Shown: positions 8,426-17,775, numbered from the stretch's first letter. The stretch is DNA of 64,000 nt from Cognatundibacterium griseum (GCF_014284195.1 NZ_JACOGC010000007.1:1-64000); one strand, 5' to 3'. Program-made: numbers and translations. The notes: a model not told the origin generated them from the sequence alone.

Positions 8426-9589
8426 ATGCTCGTTTTTCGTCTGATTACGATTACCCTCTCACTGATCCTGATTATCCTGCCCGGATGCTCAGGTAATCAG
8501 TCTGTACTCACTGCCAACGCCGTCTGCTCGACTTCCTGGCCGGAGTGGTTGCGTTTCAGGCAAATGTTTGTCACTCCGGAAGGCCGGGTAGTTGACCACA
8601 GCACGCCCAATAAGCAAACGGTTTCCGAAGGACAAGGGTACGCCATGTTTTTTGCGCTGGCCGCCAACGACCGGAGCAGCTTTGACAATCTGCTGCGCTG
8701 GACCGAAAACAATCTGGCGGGCGGTGACCTGACGACACGTCTTCCTGCCTGGCAATGGGGGCAGCGTAATGATGGCAGCTGGGGTGTGCTGGACATGAAT
8801 TCTGCGTCGGATGCCGATCTGTGGCTGGCTTATACGCTGGGTATTGCGGGAGAAGTCTGGAACGACCGTCATTACAGCCGTCTGTCACATGCACTGGCTC
8901 AGCGCATCCTGAACGAAGAAACGGAAAACATTCCCGGCCTGGGTCTCACCCTGTTGCCGGCTCCCTACGGATTTACCCTGCCAAATCGCAACTGGAAACT
9001 CAATGCGAGCTATCTGCCAATACAGTTATTACGCTGGTTCGCACAAAACGACAGCGATTCCCGCTGGAATAAACTGATCCAGTCCTCAAACCGGATCATT
9101 CTGAGCTCCGCTCCCAGAGGTTATGCGGCAGACTGGGTTGTTTACAGTCAGGAAAAGGGTTTTCAACCTGATGCGGTCGGACTGGGTGAAGGCAGCTATG
9201 ATGCGATTCGTGTTTATTTGTGGGCAGGCATGCTGTCGGAACACGATGACTTGCGCCCTGCCCTGCTGAAAACCCTGCAACCCATGGCGGTGCTGACTGA
9301 AGCAAAAACCTACCCGCCCGAATATGTCGATGTACTGACTGGCGAAGTCAAAAGTCCGGCCTCAGCCGGATTCTCCGCAGCACTGCTGCCATTTCTGGAA
9401 AGCAGCAACGCGCACTCCGTACTGGAACAGCAGCGCCAGCGGGTACAAAAACAAGGCATCCGTGCTGACGTTTACTACGATCAGGCGCTGTACCTGTTCT
9501 CATCCGGCTGGCAATCCCGTCGTTTCCGGTTTCAGGGAAACGGCGATGTCCGGCTCAGCTGGGTCAAATCCTGCACTCCCGGCGGCTGA
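8426..9589 (+). CDS. bcsZ: GH8 family endo-1,4-beta-glucanase, BcsZ-like, probable lipoprotein
   Basis: Periplasmic or outer-membrane endoglucanase cutting beta-1,4-glucans; in cellulose producers BcsZ trims nascent cellulose. The 387-residue product (E. coli BcsZ 368) has a hydrophobic leader ending in a lipobox LPGC with Cys21. GH8 motifs follow: the acid Glu68 in VSEGQGYAMFFAL, the WQWGQRNDGSWGVLDMNSASDADLW block, and AADWVVYS..G further on. No cellulose synthase genes (bcsA, bcsB, bcsC) are next to it, so it stands alone between fabI and rhlE. The start has AGGA only 2 nt before ATG, a poor fit, but no better in-frame start precedes the signal sequence. Target polymer is uncertain without bcs genes. 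Confidence 0.88.
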   Translation: MLVFRLITITLSLILIILPGCSGNQSVLTANAVCSTSWPEWLRFRQMFVTPEGRVVDHSTPNKQTVSEGQGYAMFFALAANDRSSFDNLLRWTENNLAGGDLTTRLPAWQWGQRNDGSWGVLDMNSASDADLWLAYTLGIAGEVWNDRHYSRLSHALAQRILNEETENIPGLGLTLLPAPYGFTLPNRNWKLNASYLPIQLLRWFAQNDSDSRWNKLIQSSNRIILSSAPRGYAADWVVYSQEKGFQPDAVGLGEGSYDAIRVYLWAGMLSEHDDLRPALLKTLQPMAVLTEAKTYPPEYVDVLTGEVKSPASAGFSAALLPFLESSNAHSVLEQQRQRVQKQGIRADVYYDQALYLFSSGWQSRRFRFQGNGDVRLSWVKSCTPGG

Positions 9590-9927
9590 ATCGCCCGCAG
9601 CCATTCCCGTCTCCAGGATACTTGTGTGAAATTTTTCTGCGTAAGTATATAAATTCATGTATGATCTCATTTTTGCACTGCAATATCAGTGTAAAACCTG
9701 AGTAGCATCGCAAGCCTCTGCACATCCTCTGTTGGATGATGCATAAAAAAGCCCTCCCGCCCTGCATGTCTGGTAACACCCGATAGACATCATCCCGGCG
9801 CAAAGCTTTTGTGCCGAAATTTCATTGTCGTCCGTAGTTGGATTTTCTGTGTTCATTTCGTTTGGTTGGCGCTGCTTATTTGCGCGCGCTGTTTGCGCAG
9901 CGTGCTCCATTTTTACGAAAGAATTTC
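9590..9927. other. 338-nt leader region of rhlE
   Basis: No gene seen. Several short hairpins are present: CACTG/CAGTG near 9677-9692, CATCC/GGATG near 9723-9738, and GGCGCAAA/TTTGTGCC around 9796-9814. Long structured leaders are common for DEAD-box helicase genes and can mediate autoregulation by RNA decay; here that is only a possibility. The open frame extending rhlE upstream to 9838 lacks a start signal. Confidence 0.45.
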
Positions 9928-11349
9928 ATGAATTTTGAAGAATTAGGTCTCCACGTCAATATCATCCGCGCACTGACTGATGCTGGCTATACCAAGCCGA
10001 CACCAGTACAGGAGCAGGCGATTCCTGCTGCGATCGAAGGACGTGACCTGCTGGTTTCTTCCCAGACCGGTTCTGGTAAAACAGCCGCATTCATGCTGCC
10101 AGCCCTGCACAAATTAGCCACTGCCGAAGTCGTCAGTTACAGCAACGAGAAAACACCGAATCAGGAACGCCAGTCTGCCCGTTCCCGTGGCGACCGTCCG
10201 CGCTTTGTCGCGGCAAAGCCAAAAATGCTGGTTCTGACACCAACCCGTGAACTGGCTTTGCAGGTAACAACCGCGACAGACAAATACGGCGCTTATACCC
10301 GCCGTCTGAAAGCAGTATCGATTCTGGGTGGCATGCCTTATCCGAAGCAGATGCAATTGCTATCCCGCAATCCGGAAATTCTGGTCGCCACACCTGGCCG
10401 CCTGATTGATCACATGGAATCCGGCAAGATTGATTTTTCTGAACTGCAAATGCTGGTCCTGGACGAAGCCGACCGCATGCTGGACATGGGTTTTATTGAA
10501 GATATCGAAAAAATCGTCGCCGCGACACCACCGACACGCCAGACCATGCTGTTCTCGGCGACGCTTGATGGCGTTGTCGGTAACATGGCAAAACGTATTA
10601 CTACGGAACCAATGGTGATTCAGATTGCCGGCTCTGCCAGCAAGCATGAAAACATTCAGCAGAAAGTCCACTTCGTTGACGATCTGTCGCACAAAAACCG
10701 TATGCTCGACCACTTGCTGCGTGATGTATCGCTGGATCAGGCCGTGGTGTTTACCGCAACCAAACGCGACGCCGATACGATTGCAGACCGTTTGAATATC
10801 GCCGGTTTTGCTGCTGCCGCATTGCATGGCGACATGCATCAGGGCGCGCGCAACCGCACACTGGATGGTTTGCGCCGTGGTCATATCCGCGTTCTGGTAG
10901 CGACCGATGTTGCCGCACGCGGTATCGACGTGCCAGGCATCACCCACGTGTTCAATTACGACCTGCCGAAATTCCCTGAAGACTACGTACACCGTATCGG
11001 CCGTACTGGTCGTGCAGGCCGTAAAGGCGTAGCCGTATCTCTGGTGAACCATGCGGAAAGCATGCACGTAAAGCGTATCGAGCGCTTTACCAAGCAACTG
11101 ATTCCGGTCGATGTCATCGAGGGTTTTGAGCCGAAAAAGACTGCGGCACCAGGCCGTACATCTGCCCGCAAACCACAAGGCTGGAAACCGGGTGACAATC
11201 GCAAGAGCGGCTACGGCAACAGCAAACCTGGACAACGTTCTTTCAGCAAACCGGGCAGCAGCACTGCTCCGCGTAAAGACGGCGGCAGCGCTTACAAAGG
11301 CAGCCGTCAAGCTGAAGGCGGCGCCCGCCGCAGTTTTGGCGATTACTGA
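9928..11349 (+). CDS. rhlE: ATP-dependent DEAD-box RNA helicase RhlE
   Basis: Unwinds short RNA duplexes in ribosome assembly and RNA decay. The 473-residue product has all helicase motifs in order: Q motif (YTKPTPVQEQAIP), Walker A SQTGSGKT, PTRELALQ, DEAD in VLDEADRMLDMGF, SAT, ATDVAARGIDV and HRIGRTGRAGR. A basic Gly/Lys/Ser-rich tail (about 390-473) probably binds RNA without sequence preference. I chose ATG 9928 because MNFEELGL is the usual RhlE beginning; only a weak GAAAG lies upstream. A 45-residue insert between motifs I and Ia, carrying SARSRGDRPRF, is rich in charge. Confidence 0.95.
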   Translation: MNFEELGLHVNIIRALTDAGYTKPTPVQEQAIPAAIEGRDLLVSSQTGSGKTAAFMLPALHKLATAEVVSYSNEKTPNQERQSARSRGDRPRFVAAKPKMLVLTPTRELALQVTTATDKYGAYTRRLKAVSILGGMPYPKQMQLLSRNPEILVATPGRLIDHMESGKIDFSELQMLVLDEADRMLDMGFIEDIEKIVAATPPTRQTMLFSATLDGVVGNMAKRITTEPMVIQIAGSASKHENIQQKVHFVDDLSHKNRMLDHLLRDVSLDQAVVFTATKRDADTIADRLNIAGFAAAALHGDMHQGARNRTLDGLRRGHIRVLVATDVAARGIDVPGITHVFNYDLPKFPEDYVHRIGRTGRAGRKGVAVSLVNHAESMHVKRIERFTKQLIPVDVIEGFEPKKTAAPGRTSARKPQGWKPGDNRKSGYGNSKPGQRSFSKPGSSTAPRKDGGSAYKGSRQAEGGARRSFGDY

Positions 11350-11412
11350 TCTGGCTGCTGATGTCACGTACACCGGACACCATATAGTATTTCCGCAATA
11401 AACCGTATCATC

Positions 11413-11445
11413 AAAAAGCGATCTCTTCCGGGGTCGCTTTTTTTT
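11413..11445 (+). terminator. Rho-independent terminator of rhlE
   Basis: AAAAAGCGATC pairs with GGTCGCTTTTT around CTCTTCCGG, followed by a run of T, about 65 nt after the rhlE stop. Confidence 0.8.
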
Positions 11446-11501
11446 ATACTGCTCTGCCAGCGTATAATCGCTATCTTGACCAACGCATCATTACTGCATA
11501 C

Positions 11502-12560
11502 ATGAGCTCCAACCCTGACCAAGCCCTGCGCCTGACTTCCTTTTCTCATGGCGGCGGCTGCGGCTGCAAGATTGCGCCTGGCGTGCTTGCCGAAATTCTC
11601 AAAAAATCTGCCGGTTTTCCGGTTCCTGCTGCGCTCATGGTCGGTATTGAAACCTCCGATGATGCTGCCGTCTATCGACTCAACGACGAACAGGCGCTGA
11701 TTGCCACCACTGACTTTTTCATGCCTATCGTTGATGATCCGTTCGACTTCGGGCGGATTGCAGCAACCAATGCGATCTCGGATATTTATGCTATGGGCGG
11801 CACCCCGATCATGGCACTGGCACTGGTAGGCATGCCGGTCAGTCAGCTGCCGCTGGATGTCATCGGGCAGATCATCCGCGGTGGTGAAACGATCTGCGCC
11901 GAAGCGGGCATTCCGATTGCCGGCGGCCACACCATCGATTCCGTGGAACCGATTTACGGCCTGGTCGTCATGGGACTGATTCATCCATCGAAAGTGAAAC
12001 GTAATGCGGATGCCAGGCCGGGTGACCAGCTTATCCTCGGTAAAGGTCTCGGGGTTGGCATCTTATCTGCGGCACTCAAAAAACAGGCGCTCGATGATGC
12101 CGGTTATGCCAGTATGATTGCCAGCACCACCAAACTGAATCGCCCCGGCCAGCGCTTGTCCCATCTCGCAGATGTGCATGCCATGACCGACGTGACAGGT
12201 TTCGGATTGCTCGGCCATTTGCTGGAAATCTGCCGTGGTTCGGGATTGCAGGCCCGACTGACGCTGCCTGCCATCCCCCTGCTCGATCAGGTAAGCCCGC
12301 TGGCTCAGGCTGGCTATGTCACCGGCGCATCCGCCCGCAACTGGGCAGCCTACGGGCATGAAGTCCGTCTTGATGCAGGCGTGGCCGCTTATCAACAGGC
12401 TTTACTGACCGACCCGCAGACTTCAGGTGGCCTGCTGGTTTCCTGCGCACCGTCTGCCGTGGAACAGGTGCTGGCTATTTTCTGCGAGGAAGGTTTTCAT
12501 GATGCCGCCGTGATCGGTGAAATCGTTGCAGGATCACCGGTTGTTGAAGTTAAGCTTTGA
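11502..12560 (+). CDS. selD: Selenide, water dikinase (selenophosphate synthase) SelD
   Basis: Makes selenophosphate from selenide and ATP, the selenium donor for selenocysteine and for 2-selenouridine in tRNA. The 352-residue product has the active-site segment SHGGGCGCK (Cys20, Lys23), matching Cys17/Lys20 of E. coli, so the catalytic residue is Cys, not Sec. The metal/ATP site TSDDAAVYRL and the NAISDIYAMGG block are present. It is followed 22 nt later by tal on the same strand. No selA, selB, selC or mnmH is visible, and the FDH in this window uses Cys, so the selenium product used here must lie elsewhere. No clear ribosome binding site precedes ATG 11502. Confidence 0.95.
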   Translation: MSSNPDQALRLTSFSHGGGCGCKIAPGVLAEILKKSAGFPVPAALMVGIETSDDAAVYRLNDEQALIATTDFFMPIVDDPFDFGRIAATNAISDIYAMGGTPIMALALVGMPVSQLPLDVIGQIIRGGETICAEAGIPIAGGHTIDSVEPIYGLVVMGLIHPSKVKRNADARPGDQLILGKGLGVGILSAALKKQALDDAGYASMIASTTKLNRPGQRLSHLADVHAMTDVTGFGLLGHLLEICRGSGLQARLTLPAIPLLDQVSPLAQAGYVTGASARNWAAYGHEVRLDAGVAAYQQALLTDPQTSGGLLVSCAPSAVEQVLAIFCEEGFHDAAVIGEIVAGSPVVEVKL

Positions 12561-12582
12561 ATTCACCATGGAATAACTACGA

Positions 12583-13527
12583 ATGACTACTATGAATCAA
12601 CTTGAACAACTGAAACAGTACACCACCGTTGTTGCCGATACCGGCGATTTCCAGGCCATCAAGGCTTACGCGCCGCGCGATGCCACGACGAATCCGTCGC
12701 TGATCCTGAAAGCCGTGCAAAAGCCTGAATACCGTCATCTGCTGGAAAAGGCCGTGGCAGAAACAGCCGGTCAATCCGTGGACGACACCATTGACCATTT
12801 GCTCATCGCTTTTGGCCTGCAAATCCTGAACGAAATTCCGGGCAGGGTATCAACCGAAACTGATGCCCGGCTGTCGTTCGATACCGAAGCAACGGTTGCC
12901 AAAGGGCGCAAACTGATTGCGATGTACGAAGCCGCCGGCGTTCCCCGCGAACGGGTACTGATCAAAATCGCCTCCACCTGGGAAGGCATACAGGCAGCGG
13001 AAATTCTGGAAAAAGAAGGCATCCGCTGCAACATGACTTTGCTGTTCTGCCTTGCTCAGGCGATTGCCTGTGCTGAAGCAGGCGCCAAGCTGATTTCCCC
13101 TTTTGTTGGCCGCATTTACGACTGGTACAAAGCCAAAACCGGCCAGGAAATTTTCGGTGCCGATGATCCGGGTGTACTGTCCGTCAAAAAAATCTACAAC
13201 TACTACCGTAAATTCGGCTACCAGACCGAAGTCATGGGCGCCAGCTTCCGCAACACTTCCCAGATTCTGGAGCTGGCAGGATGTGACCTGCTCACCATCA
13301 GCCCTGAACTGCTGCAGAAACTGGCAGACTCCGCAACACCAGTCACTCCGAAGCTGAGTGCCGAAAGCGCAGCCAGCGCATCAATCAGCAAAATCGAGAT
13401 GAACGAAAAAGCGTTCCGCTTCCAGTTGAATGAAGATGCCATGGCAACAGAAAAACTGGCCGAGGGTATCCGCGCCTTCTGTGCCGATACCATCAAGCTG
13501 GAGCAGATGATTGCAGCAATGCGTTAA
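12583..13527 (+). CDS. tal: Transaldolase (TalB type)
   Basis: Pentose phosphate enzyme that transfers dihydroxyacetone from sedoheptulose-7-phosphate to glyceraldehyde-3-phosphate through a Lys Schiff base. The 314-residue chain has the class I pattern: Asp19 in [18 protein letters not shown], the Schiff-base Lys128 in [18 protein letters not shown] and [13 protein letters not shown]. Length matches E. coli TalB (317). ATG 12583 has GGA at about -12; ATG 12592 is a possible alternative. It lies 22 nt after selD, so the two may be cotranscribed, and ends with a terminator at 13603. Confidence 0.97.
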   Translation: MTTMNQLEQLKQYTTVVADTGDFQAIKAYAPRDATTNPSLILKAVQKPEYRHLLEKAVAETAGQSVDDTIDHLLIAFGLQILNEIPGRVSTETDARLSFDTEATVAKGRKLIAMYEAAGVPRERVLIKIASTWEGIQAAEILEKEGIRCNMTLLFCLAQAIACAEAGAKLISPFVGRIYDWYKAKTGQEIFGADDPGVLSVKKIYNYYRKFGYQTEVMGASFRNTSQILELAGCDLLTISPELLQKLADSATPVTPKLSAESAASASISKIEMNEKAFRFQLNEDAMATEKLAEGIRAFCADTIKLEQMIAAMR

Positions 13528-13602
13528 CAACGCCGGCGTGCTGTCATTTTGTATCTGACATGACAGGAGCCATGCGGATCGCATACCATAACGGGCAAAG
13601 AT

Positions 13603-13632
13603 AACGGGCAGAGTTTTCTGCCCGTTTTTTTA
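13603..13632 (+). terminator. Rho-independent terminator of tal
   Basis: AACGGGCAG (13603-13611) pairs with CTGCCCGTT around a short T-rich loop, followed by a T-run. A second copy of AACGGGCA lies just upstream at about 13590. Confidence 0.88.
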
Positions 13633-13668
13633 CCTGATCACACCGATAACTTTTGACAACACCGGATA

Positions 13669-14304
13669 ATGAAAAAAATTCTTGATCTGTCCAGCTGGAA
13701 TCGCCGCGAGCACTTTGATTTTTTTTCCCGTCTGGATGAACCTTTTCACGGTATTGTCACCGATGTCAACTGCAGCGCAGGCTATCAATATTGCCAACAG
13801 GAAGGCATTTCCTTTTTCCTGTTTTATCTTCACCGCTGCCTGCAGGCTATCCAGAAAACTGAAGCCATGCGTTACCGCATTCAGGGGCAGCAGGTTGTTG
13901 ATTATGCGGTCATCCATGCGAATGCCACGATCGGCCGCAGCGACCATACTTTTGGTTTTTGCCCGATTGAGTTTAACCCGGACTTTCAGGCATTCAGTCA
14001 GCATGCCCGGCGAGCCATGGACCAGGTCAAAAACGCCGCCGGTCTGTGTTTTAATCAGGACTGCGAGCGTGACGATGTGATTCACTTTTCGGCGATGCCA
14101 TGGTTACAGTTCACCGGAATCACCCACGCGCGCCGGCACGACGGACTGGACAGCGTCCCCAAGATTTCAGTCGGACGCTGCTCGCACATTCATGGTGAAT
14201 GGAGCATGCCGGTTGCCACCTTTGTACACCACGGTTTAGTCGATGCTTACCATGTCCATGAGTTTCTGCAGCAATTTGAAGCGGGGCTCAACCAGCGCCC
14301 CTGA
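13669..14304 (+). CDS. CatA-like acyltransferase (chloramphenicol acetyltransferase fold)
   Basis: A 211-residue protein of the trimeric CAT superfamily, which transfers acetyl from acetyl-CoA to a hydroxyl group. The N-terminal WNRREHFDFF is typical of CAT, as are MPWLQFTGITHAR and the C-terminal catalytic segment VHHGLVDAYHVHEF with His187/His188. The canonical HHxxxDG reads HHGLVDA here, so Gly is replaced by Ala at 193. Native substrate is unknown and chloramphenicol resistance should not be assumed. The gene stands alone between the tal terminator and the opposite-strand rnhA. Confidence 0.85.
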   Translation: MKKILDLSSWNRREHFDFFSRLDEPFHGIVTDVNCSAGYQYCQQEGISFFLFYLHRCLQAIQKTEAMRYRIQGQQVVDYAVIHANATIGRSDHTFGFCPIEFNPDFQAFSQHARRAMDQVKNAAGLCFNQDCERDDVIHFSAMPWLQFTGITHARRHDGLDSVPKISVGRCSHIHGEWSMPVATFVHHGLVDAYHVHEFLQQFEAGLNQRP

Positions 14305-14366
14305 CCGGTATCTGCAGCTACCACAGCAACCATGCTGACCGCAGCTGCAAACGTTCCCGCGCATCC

Positions 14367-14840
14367 TTAATCTTCCGCAGAACTCTGCGCTGCTCCGGAC
14401 GATCCGCTTAATACGCTGTCAACCCCTTTATTGGCCAGCTGATCGGCCTTTTCATTGCCGGGATGACCAGTATGGCCACGCACCCAGCGCCACTCAATCT
14501 GGTGCACGCCTTGCGCCGCATCAAGTGCCTGCCACAAGTCTACATTTTTGACCGGCGCCTTTGATGCCGTTTTCCAGCCCTTGGCCTTCCAGCCGCTCAG
14601 CCATTCTGTCATGCCCTTCAGCACATACTGACTATCCGTGTGCAATATGATGTGGCAAGGACGTTTCAATGCCTGAAGCGCCTGTATCACCGCCATTAAT
14701 TCCATCCGGTTATTGGTGGTCTCACGTTCGCCGCCAAACAATTCTTTCTGACGGCTGCCCGCCACCAGCAATGCACCCCAGCCGCCGACACCGGGATTTC
14801 CTTTACAAGCACCATCTGTATAAATTTCAATTTTATCCAT
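14367..14840 (-). CDS. rnhA: Ribonuclease HI
   Basis: Cuts the RNA strand of RNA-DNA hybrids (R-loops, primers) in the cytoplasm. The 157-residue chain carries the full two-metal active site: Asp9 ([12 protein letters not shown]), Glu47 (NNRMELMA), Asp69 (LHTDSQYV), His123 and Asp133 ([15 protein letters not shown]). The C-terminal tail after residue 140 is Ser/Ala-rich and dispensable-looking. Its start is one nucleotide after the stop of the upstream methyltransferase-like gene, so the two are coupled. The order gloB, yafS-like, rnhA is also found in enterobacteria. Confidence 0.97.
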   Translation of the reverse strand: MDKIEIYTDGACKGNPGVGGWGALLVAGSRQKELFGGERETTNNRMELMAVIQALQALKRPCHIILHTDSQYVLKGMTEWLSGWKAKGWKTASKAPVKNVDLWQALDAAQGVHQIEWRWVRGHTGHPGNEKADQLANKGVDSVLSGSSGAAQSSAED

Positions 14841-14841
14841 A

Positions 14842-15612
14842 TTACTTTTTCATTTTATTCACCAACGGCACAGCATGCGCACGGGTAAGCCGCTGCCGTT
14901 TCCATGCGGGGCCAACCAAATGCATACCCCTGACACGTTTGACAGCCTGCATCACATAGACCGCTCCCAGCGGTGTCCACCACTGGCGCCCGGCATTTTC
15001 CAAGAATTGAAAGCGCTGCAGCCATTTTTCAGTATGGCAGGACGGTGCATAACAACCGAAATCCACGCCTGCTATTTCCATACTCAGCAATTTCAGCCAG
15101 TCTTTCAGGCGCGGCGGGCTGATGAATTCCCCTTCACGGGGCAGGTAATAATTCTGATTGATCCGCCCTGCAAACTGCCTCAAACCCCATAAACTGGCAC
15201 GGTTAAAACCGGTAATGATGACGCGCCCTTCAGGAATCAGCACCCGTTCCACCTCACGCAGAATCTGGTGCGGTTCGACAGCGAATTCGAGTACATGCGG
15301 CAGCACCACCAGATCGATGCTCTGCGCATCAAACGGCAGTTCAGTGAATTCATGGACTACGGCAATCCGCTGATTGGCTTCTGAATTGCTACCGGTTAAT
15401 ACCGGATTGGTATACCAGCGGTGCGGCATACGACTGGCTGCCAGGGCATCAATTTGCGGCATGCCGATCTGCAGTGCATTGAACCCGAAAATATCAACGG
15501 TAAGCGTCGCAAGGAATGCCTGTTCCCAATTCCGGATGTATTGACCAGGAGGAAGCTCCAGCCAGCTATCGAGGTCTATAATGTCCTTTTCCACAGATTT
15601 CACACTGTTCAT
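14842..15612 (-). CDS. YafS-like protein with a degenerate class I methyltransferase fold
   Basis: A 256-residue protein with the SAM-methyltransferase layout, sitting between gloB and rnhA as yafS does in E. coli. Post-motif strands are good: [13 protein letters not shown] and [26 protein letters not shown]. Motif I, where SAM normally binds (usual LDLGCGxG), reads LQIGMPQID, with the glycines largely lost. Whether it still methylates anything is uncertain. I place the start at ATG 15612, with AGAG about 8 nt upstream; an ATG at 15657 would add 15 residues. The start lies inside the divergent gloB gene. Confidence 0.8.
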   Translation of the reverse strand: MNSVKSVEKDIIDLDSWLELPPGQYIRNWEQAFLATLTVDIFGFNALQIGMPQIDALAASRMPHRWYTNPVLTGSNSEANQRIAVVHEFTELPFDAQSIDLVVLPHVLEFAVEPHQILREVERVLIPEGRVIITGFNRASLWGLRQFAGRINQNYYLPREGEFISPPRLKDWLKLLSMEIAGVDFGCYAPSCHTEKWLQRFQFLENAGRQWWTPLGAVYVMQAVKRVRGMHLVGPAWKRQRLTRAHAVPLVNKMKK

Positions 15613-16396
15613 GAAGAATTCTCTGAGTATATTGACTGTACCGGCTTTTGACGACAATTATCTCTGGATCATTCATGACGGGCATGCTGCTGTCGTGGTG
15701 GACCCGGGCGATGCCGTGCCGGTTGAAGAAGCGTTACAAAAGCATCATTTAGCACTCTCAGCCATCCTGATTACCCACCATCACGGGGATCATACCGGCG
15801 GGATTGCCACCCTGCTTAAAATGCATGCCGTACCGGTCTATGGACCTGCCCATCCGGCGATTCCATCGGTCAGCCATGTCGTCAGCAATGCTCAGCAGAT
15901 TCATCTTGCCAGCCCGGATTGTCTGCTGCAGGTTATCGCTGTTCCGGGTCATACCAGAGAACATATTGCCTACTTCTGCCCGGAGCAGGAATGGCTGTTC
16001 TGTGGCGACACCCTGTTTGCCGGAGGCTGCGGCCGGCTGTTTGACGGCACTCCTGCGCAAATGCTGCACTCGCTGGATACGCTGTACAATCTGCCCGATC
16101 AGACCCTGGTGTATTGCGCGCATGAATACACACTTGCCAACCTGCGCTTTGCCGCGGCAGTTGAACCACACAACCCAATATTGCAGCAAAGAGGCCTGGA
16201 CGAGCAAAATAAGCGCAGTAGAGGGATACCGACCGTGCCCAGCCGTCTGGAGCTGGAAAAACAAACTAATCCGTTCCTGCGGATTCGGGAAACCAGTGTT
16301 GTCAATGCGCTTCTGGCTCAGGGTAAAATCCCATTCCCACAAGACGATATCAGCCACTTTGCGGCATTGCGCGAATGGAAAAATCGTTTTGCATGA
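15581..16396 (+). CDS. gloB: Hydroxyacylglutathione hydrolase (glyoxalase II)
   Basis: Hydrolyses S-lactoylglutathione to lactate and glutathione, the second step of methylglyoxal detoxification. A metallo-beta-lactamase fold is shown by THHHGDHTGG (metal ligands), PGHTREHIAYF, FCGDTLFAGGCGRLF and YCAHEYTLANLRFA. The 271-residue frame from ATG 15581 has GAGG at 15571-15574, a good site. ATG 15611 would give the more usual 261-residue start [19 protein letters not shown]. Either way the gene overlaps the start of the divergent YafS-like gene, so each promoter must lie inside the other gene. Confidence 0.95.
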   Translation: MSFSTDFTLFMKNSLSILTVPAFDDNYLWIIHDGHAAVVVDPGDAVPVEEALQKHHLALSAILITHHHGDHTGGIATLLKMHAVPVYGPAHPAIPSVSHVVSNAQQIHLASPDCLLQVIAVPGHTREHIAYFCPEQEWLFCGDTLFAGGCGRLFDGTPAQMLHSLDTLYNLPDQTLVYCAHEYTLANLRFAAAVEPHNPILQQRGLDEQNKRSRGIPTVPSRLELEKQTNPFLRIRETSVVNALLAQGKIPFPQDDISHFAALREWKNRFA

Positions 16397-16458
16397 GTCT
16401 CTGTAATCCATCAGGCAGGACAGCTGAACGCTGCCTGCCAATTATTTAATTTCCTTGC

Positions 16459-17661
16459 ATGTCACAGAATCAACCGCACACCACTACTCTCGCCCTGTTC
16501 TGCAAGGTCGTCGACAATTACGGCGACATAGGCATCTGCTGGCGCCTGTCACGTCAGTTACAGGCGGAGCACGGGATCGCTGTCACACTGTGGGTGGATG
16601 ATTTACTGACTTTTCAGCGTCTTTGTCCGGAAATCCGCACCGACCAGTCGCAACAGGAAATTGCCGGAATCCAGATCAGGCACTGGGCGCATCAGGAAGA
16701 TACATTCACGGCAAATGACATTGCAGACATCGTGATTGAATTTTTTGGTTGCGATATTCCGCCGGCCTATATCGCTGCCATGTCCCAGCGCTCACCGCAA
16801 CCGGTCTGGCTGAATCTTGAAGGCTTAACCGCCGAAGAATGGGTGGAAGGCTGCCATAGCCTGCCCTCGCCGCATCCGCGCTATTCGCTCACCAAATATT
16901 TTTTCTTCCCCGGATTTACCCCAAAAACCGGTGGTCTGCTTTTTGAGTCCGGTATAGAACAGCGGCAATCAGCATTTATAGCAAACAATGGCAAAACCGA
17001 TTTTCTGAAATCGCTGGGCTTGTCGGAGGCAGAAATACAGTCTGAACTGATCTCCCTGTTTTGCTATCCGCATGCGCCGGTAGCGGCATTGTTTGACGTC
17101 TGGAAAAATTCTGCCCATCCTGTCACCTGCCTGGTTCCTGAGGGTGTGGCCTCCGAGATCGTGTCGGCCTTTCTTGATACACCACCTGTCAGGGGTACGA
17201 TGGTGACCCGGGGTGCGCTCACATTGCGCGTCATACCGCTGATACCGCAAACTGTCTATGATCAACTGCTCTGGTCGTGCGATATCAATTTCGTGCGGGG
17301 AGAAGATTCTTTCGTCCGCGCGCAACTGGCAGGCAAACCGTTCGTCTGGCACATTTATCCGCAAGAGAATGCGCTGCATCACGTTAAATTACGGGCGTTT
17401 CTCAAGCGCTATACAGGCTCCCTGTCAGCCCAGCCGTTCTGGACCGCCAATATTCAGAATTTCTCTCTCGCATGGAATGGCGTCACCCAGCCATCCGCTG
17501 CTGAATGGAAAAACTTGTGGCAAGAGATGATAGCCGCCGCTGCCCAATCCGGCATCAGCCTGCAGTGGAAGCAGGAGATTCTCAAACATGGTGATTTGTG
17601 CAGCAATCTTCTGCAGTTTGTCGCTGCCATTCAGGAAAAAACCGTCATTAATGCGGTATAA
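16459..17661 (+). CDS. earP: EF-P arginine rhamnosyltransferase EarP
   Basis: Transfers rhamnose from dTDP-rhamnose to Arg32 of elongation factor P, which the ribosome needs to pass polyproline stretches. The 400-residue GT-B type protein starts with the EarP hallmark CKVVDNYGDIGICWRL, holding Asp19 and Asp23 of the active site. The C-terminal RGEDSFVRAQLAGKPFVWHIYPQE carries the conserved catalytic Glu and the nucleotide-sugar site. It lies directly upstream of efp, its substrate gene, with 114 nt between. This pairing is usual in betaproteobacteria and Pseudomonas. Confidence 0.96.
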   Translation: MSQNQPHTTTLALFCKVVDNYGDIGICWRLSRQLQAEHGIAVTLWVDDLLTFQRLCPEIRTDQSQQEIAGIQIRHWAHQEDTFTANDIADIVIEFFGCDIPPAYIAAMSQRSPQPVWLNLEGLTAEEWVEGCHSLPSPHPRYSLTKYFFFPGFTPKTGGLLFESGIEQRQSAFIANNGKTDFLKSLGLSEAEIQSELISLFCYPHAPVAALFDVWKNSAHPVTCLVPEGVASEIVSAFLDTPPVRGTMVTRGALTLRVIPLIPQTVYDQLLWSCDINFVRGEDSFVRAQLAGKPFVWHIYPQENALHHVKLRAFLKRYTGSLSAQPFWTANIQNFSLAWNGVTQPSAAEWKNLWQEMIAAAAQSGISLQWKQEILKHGDLCSNLLQFVAAIQEKTVINAV

Positions 17662-17775
17662 TGCACGGTTATTTTTTCATGTGTTTTCAGATTCGATCAA
17701 ACGTCGGCTTGCGTGGCTCTTAACCAACAGGCAACAGATGATCTTTATGCAACCACCTTTTTACGTATATTCGCT

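Noticed and set aside
10360-11373. 337-codon open frame antisense to rhlE
   Set aside because: It mirrors the helicase reading frame, has shadow composition and no start signal; typical antisense by-product of codon bias.
13541-13566. CTGTCAT...CTGACAT resembling a Pho box after tal
   Set aside because: The repeat spacing is 14 bp rather than 11 and no phosphate gene follows; also readable as a simple inverted repeat CTGTCAT/ATGACAG.
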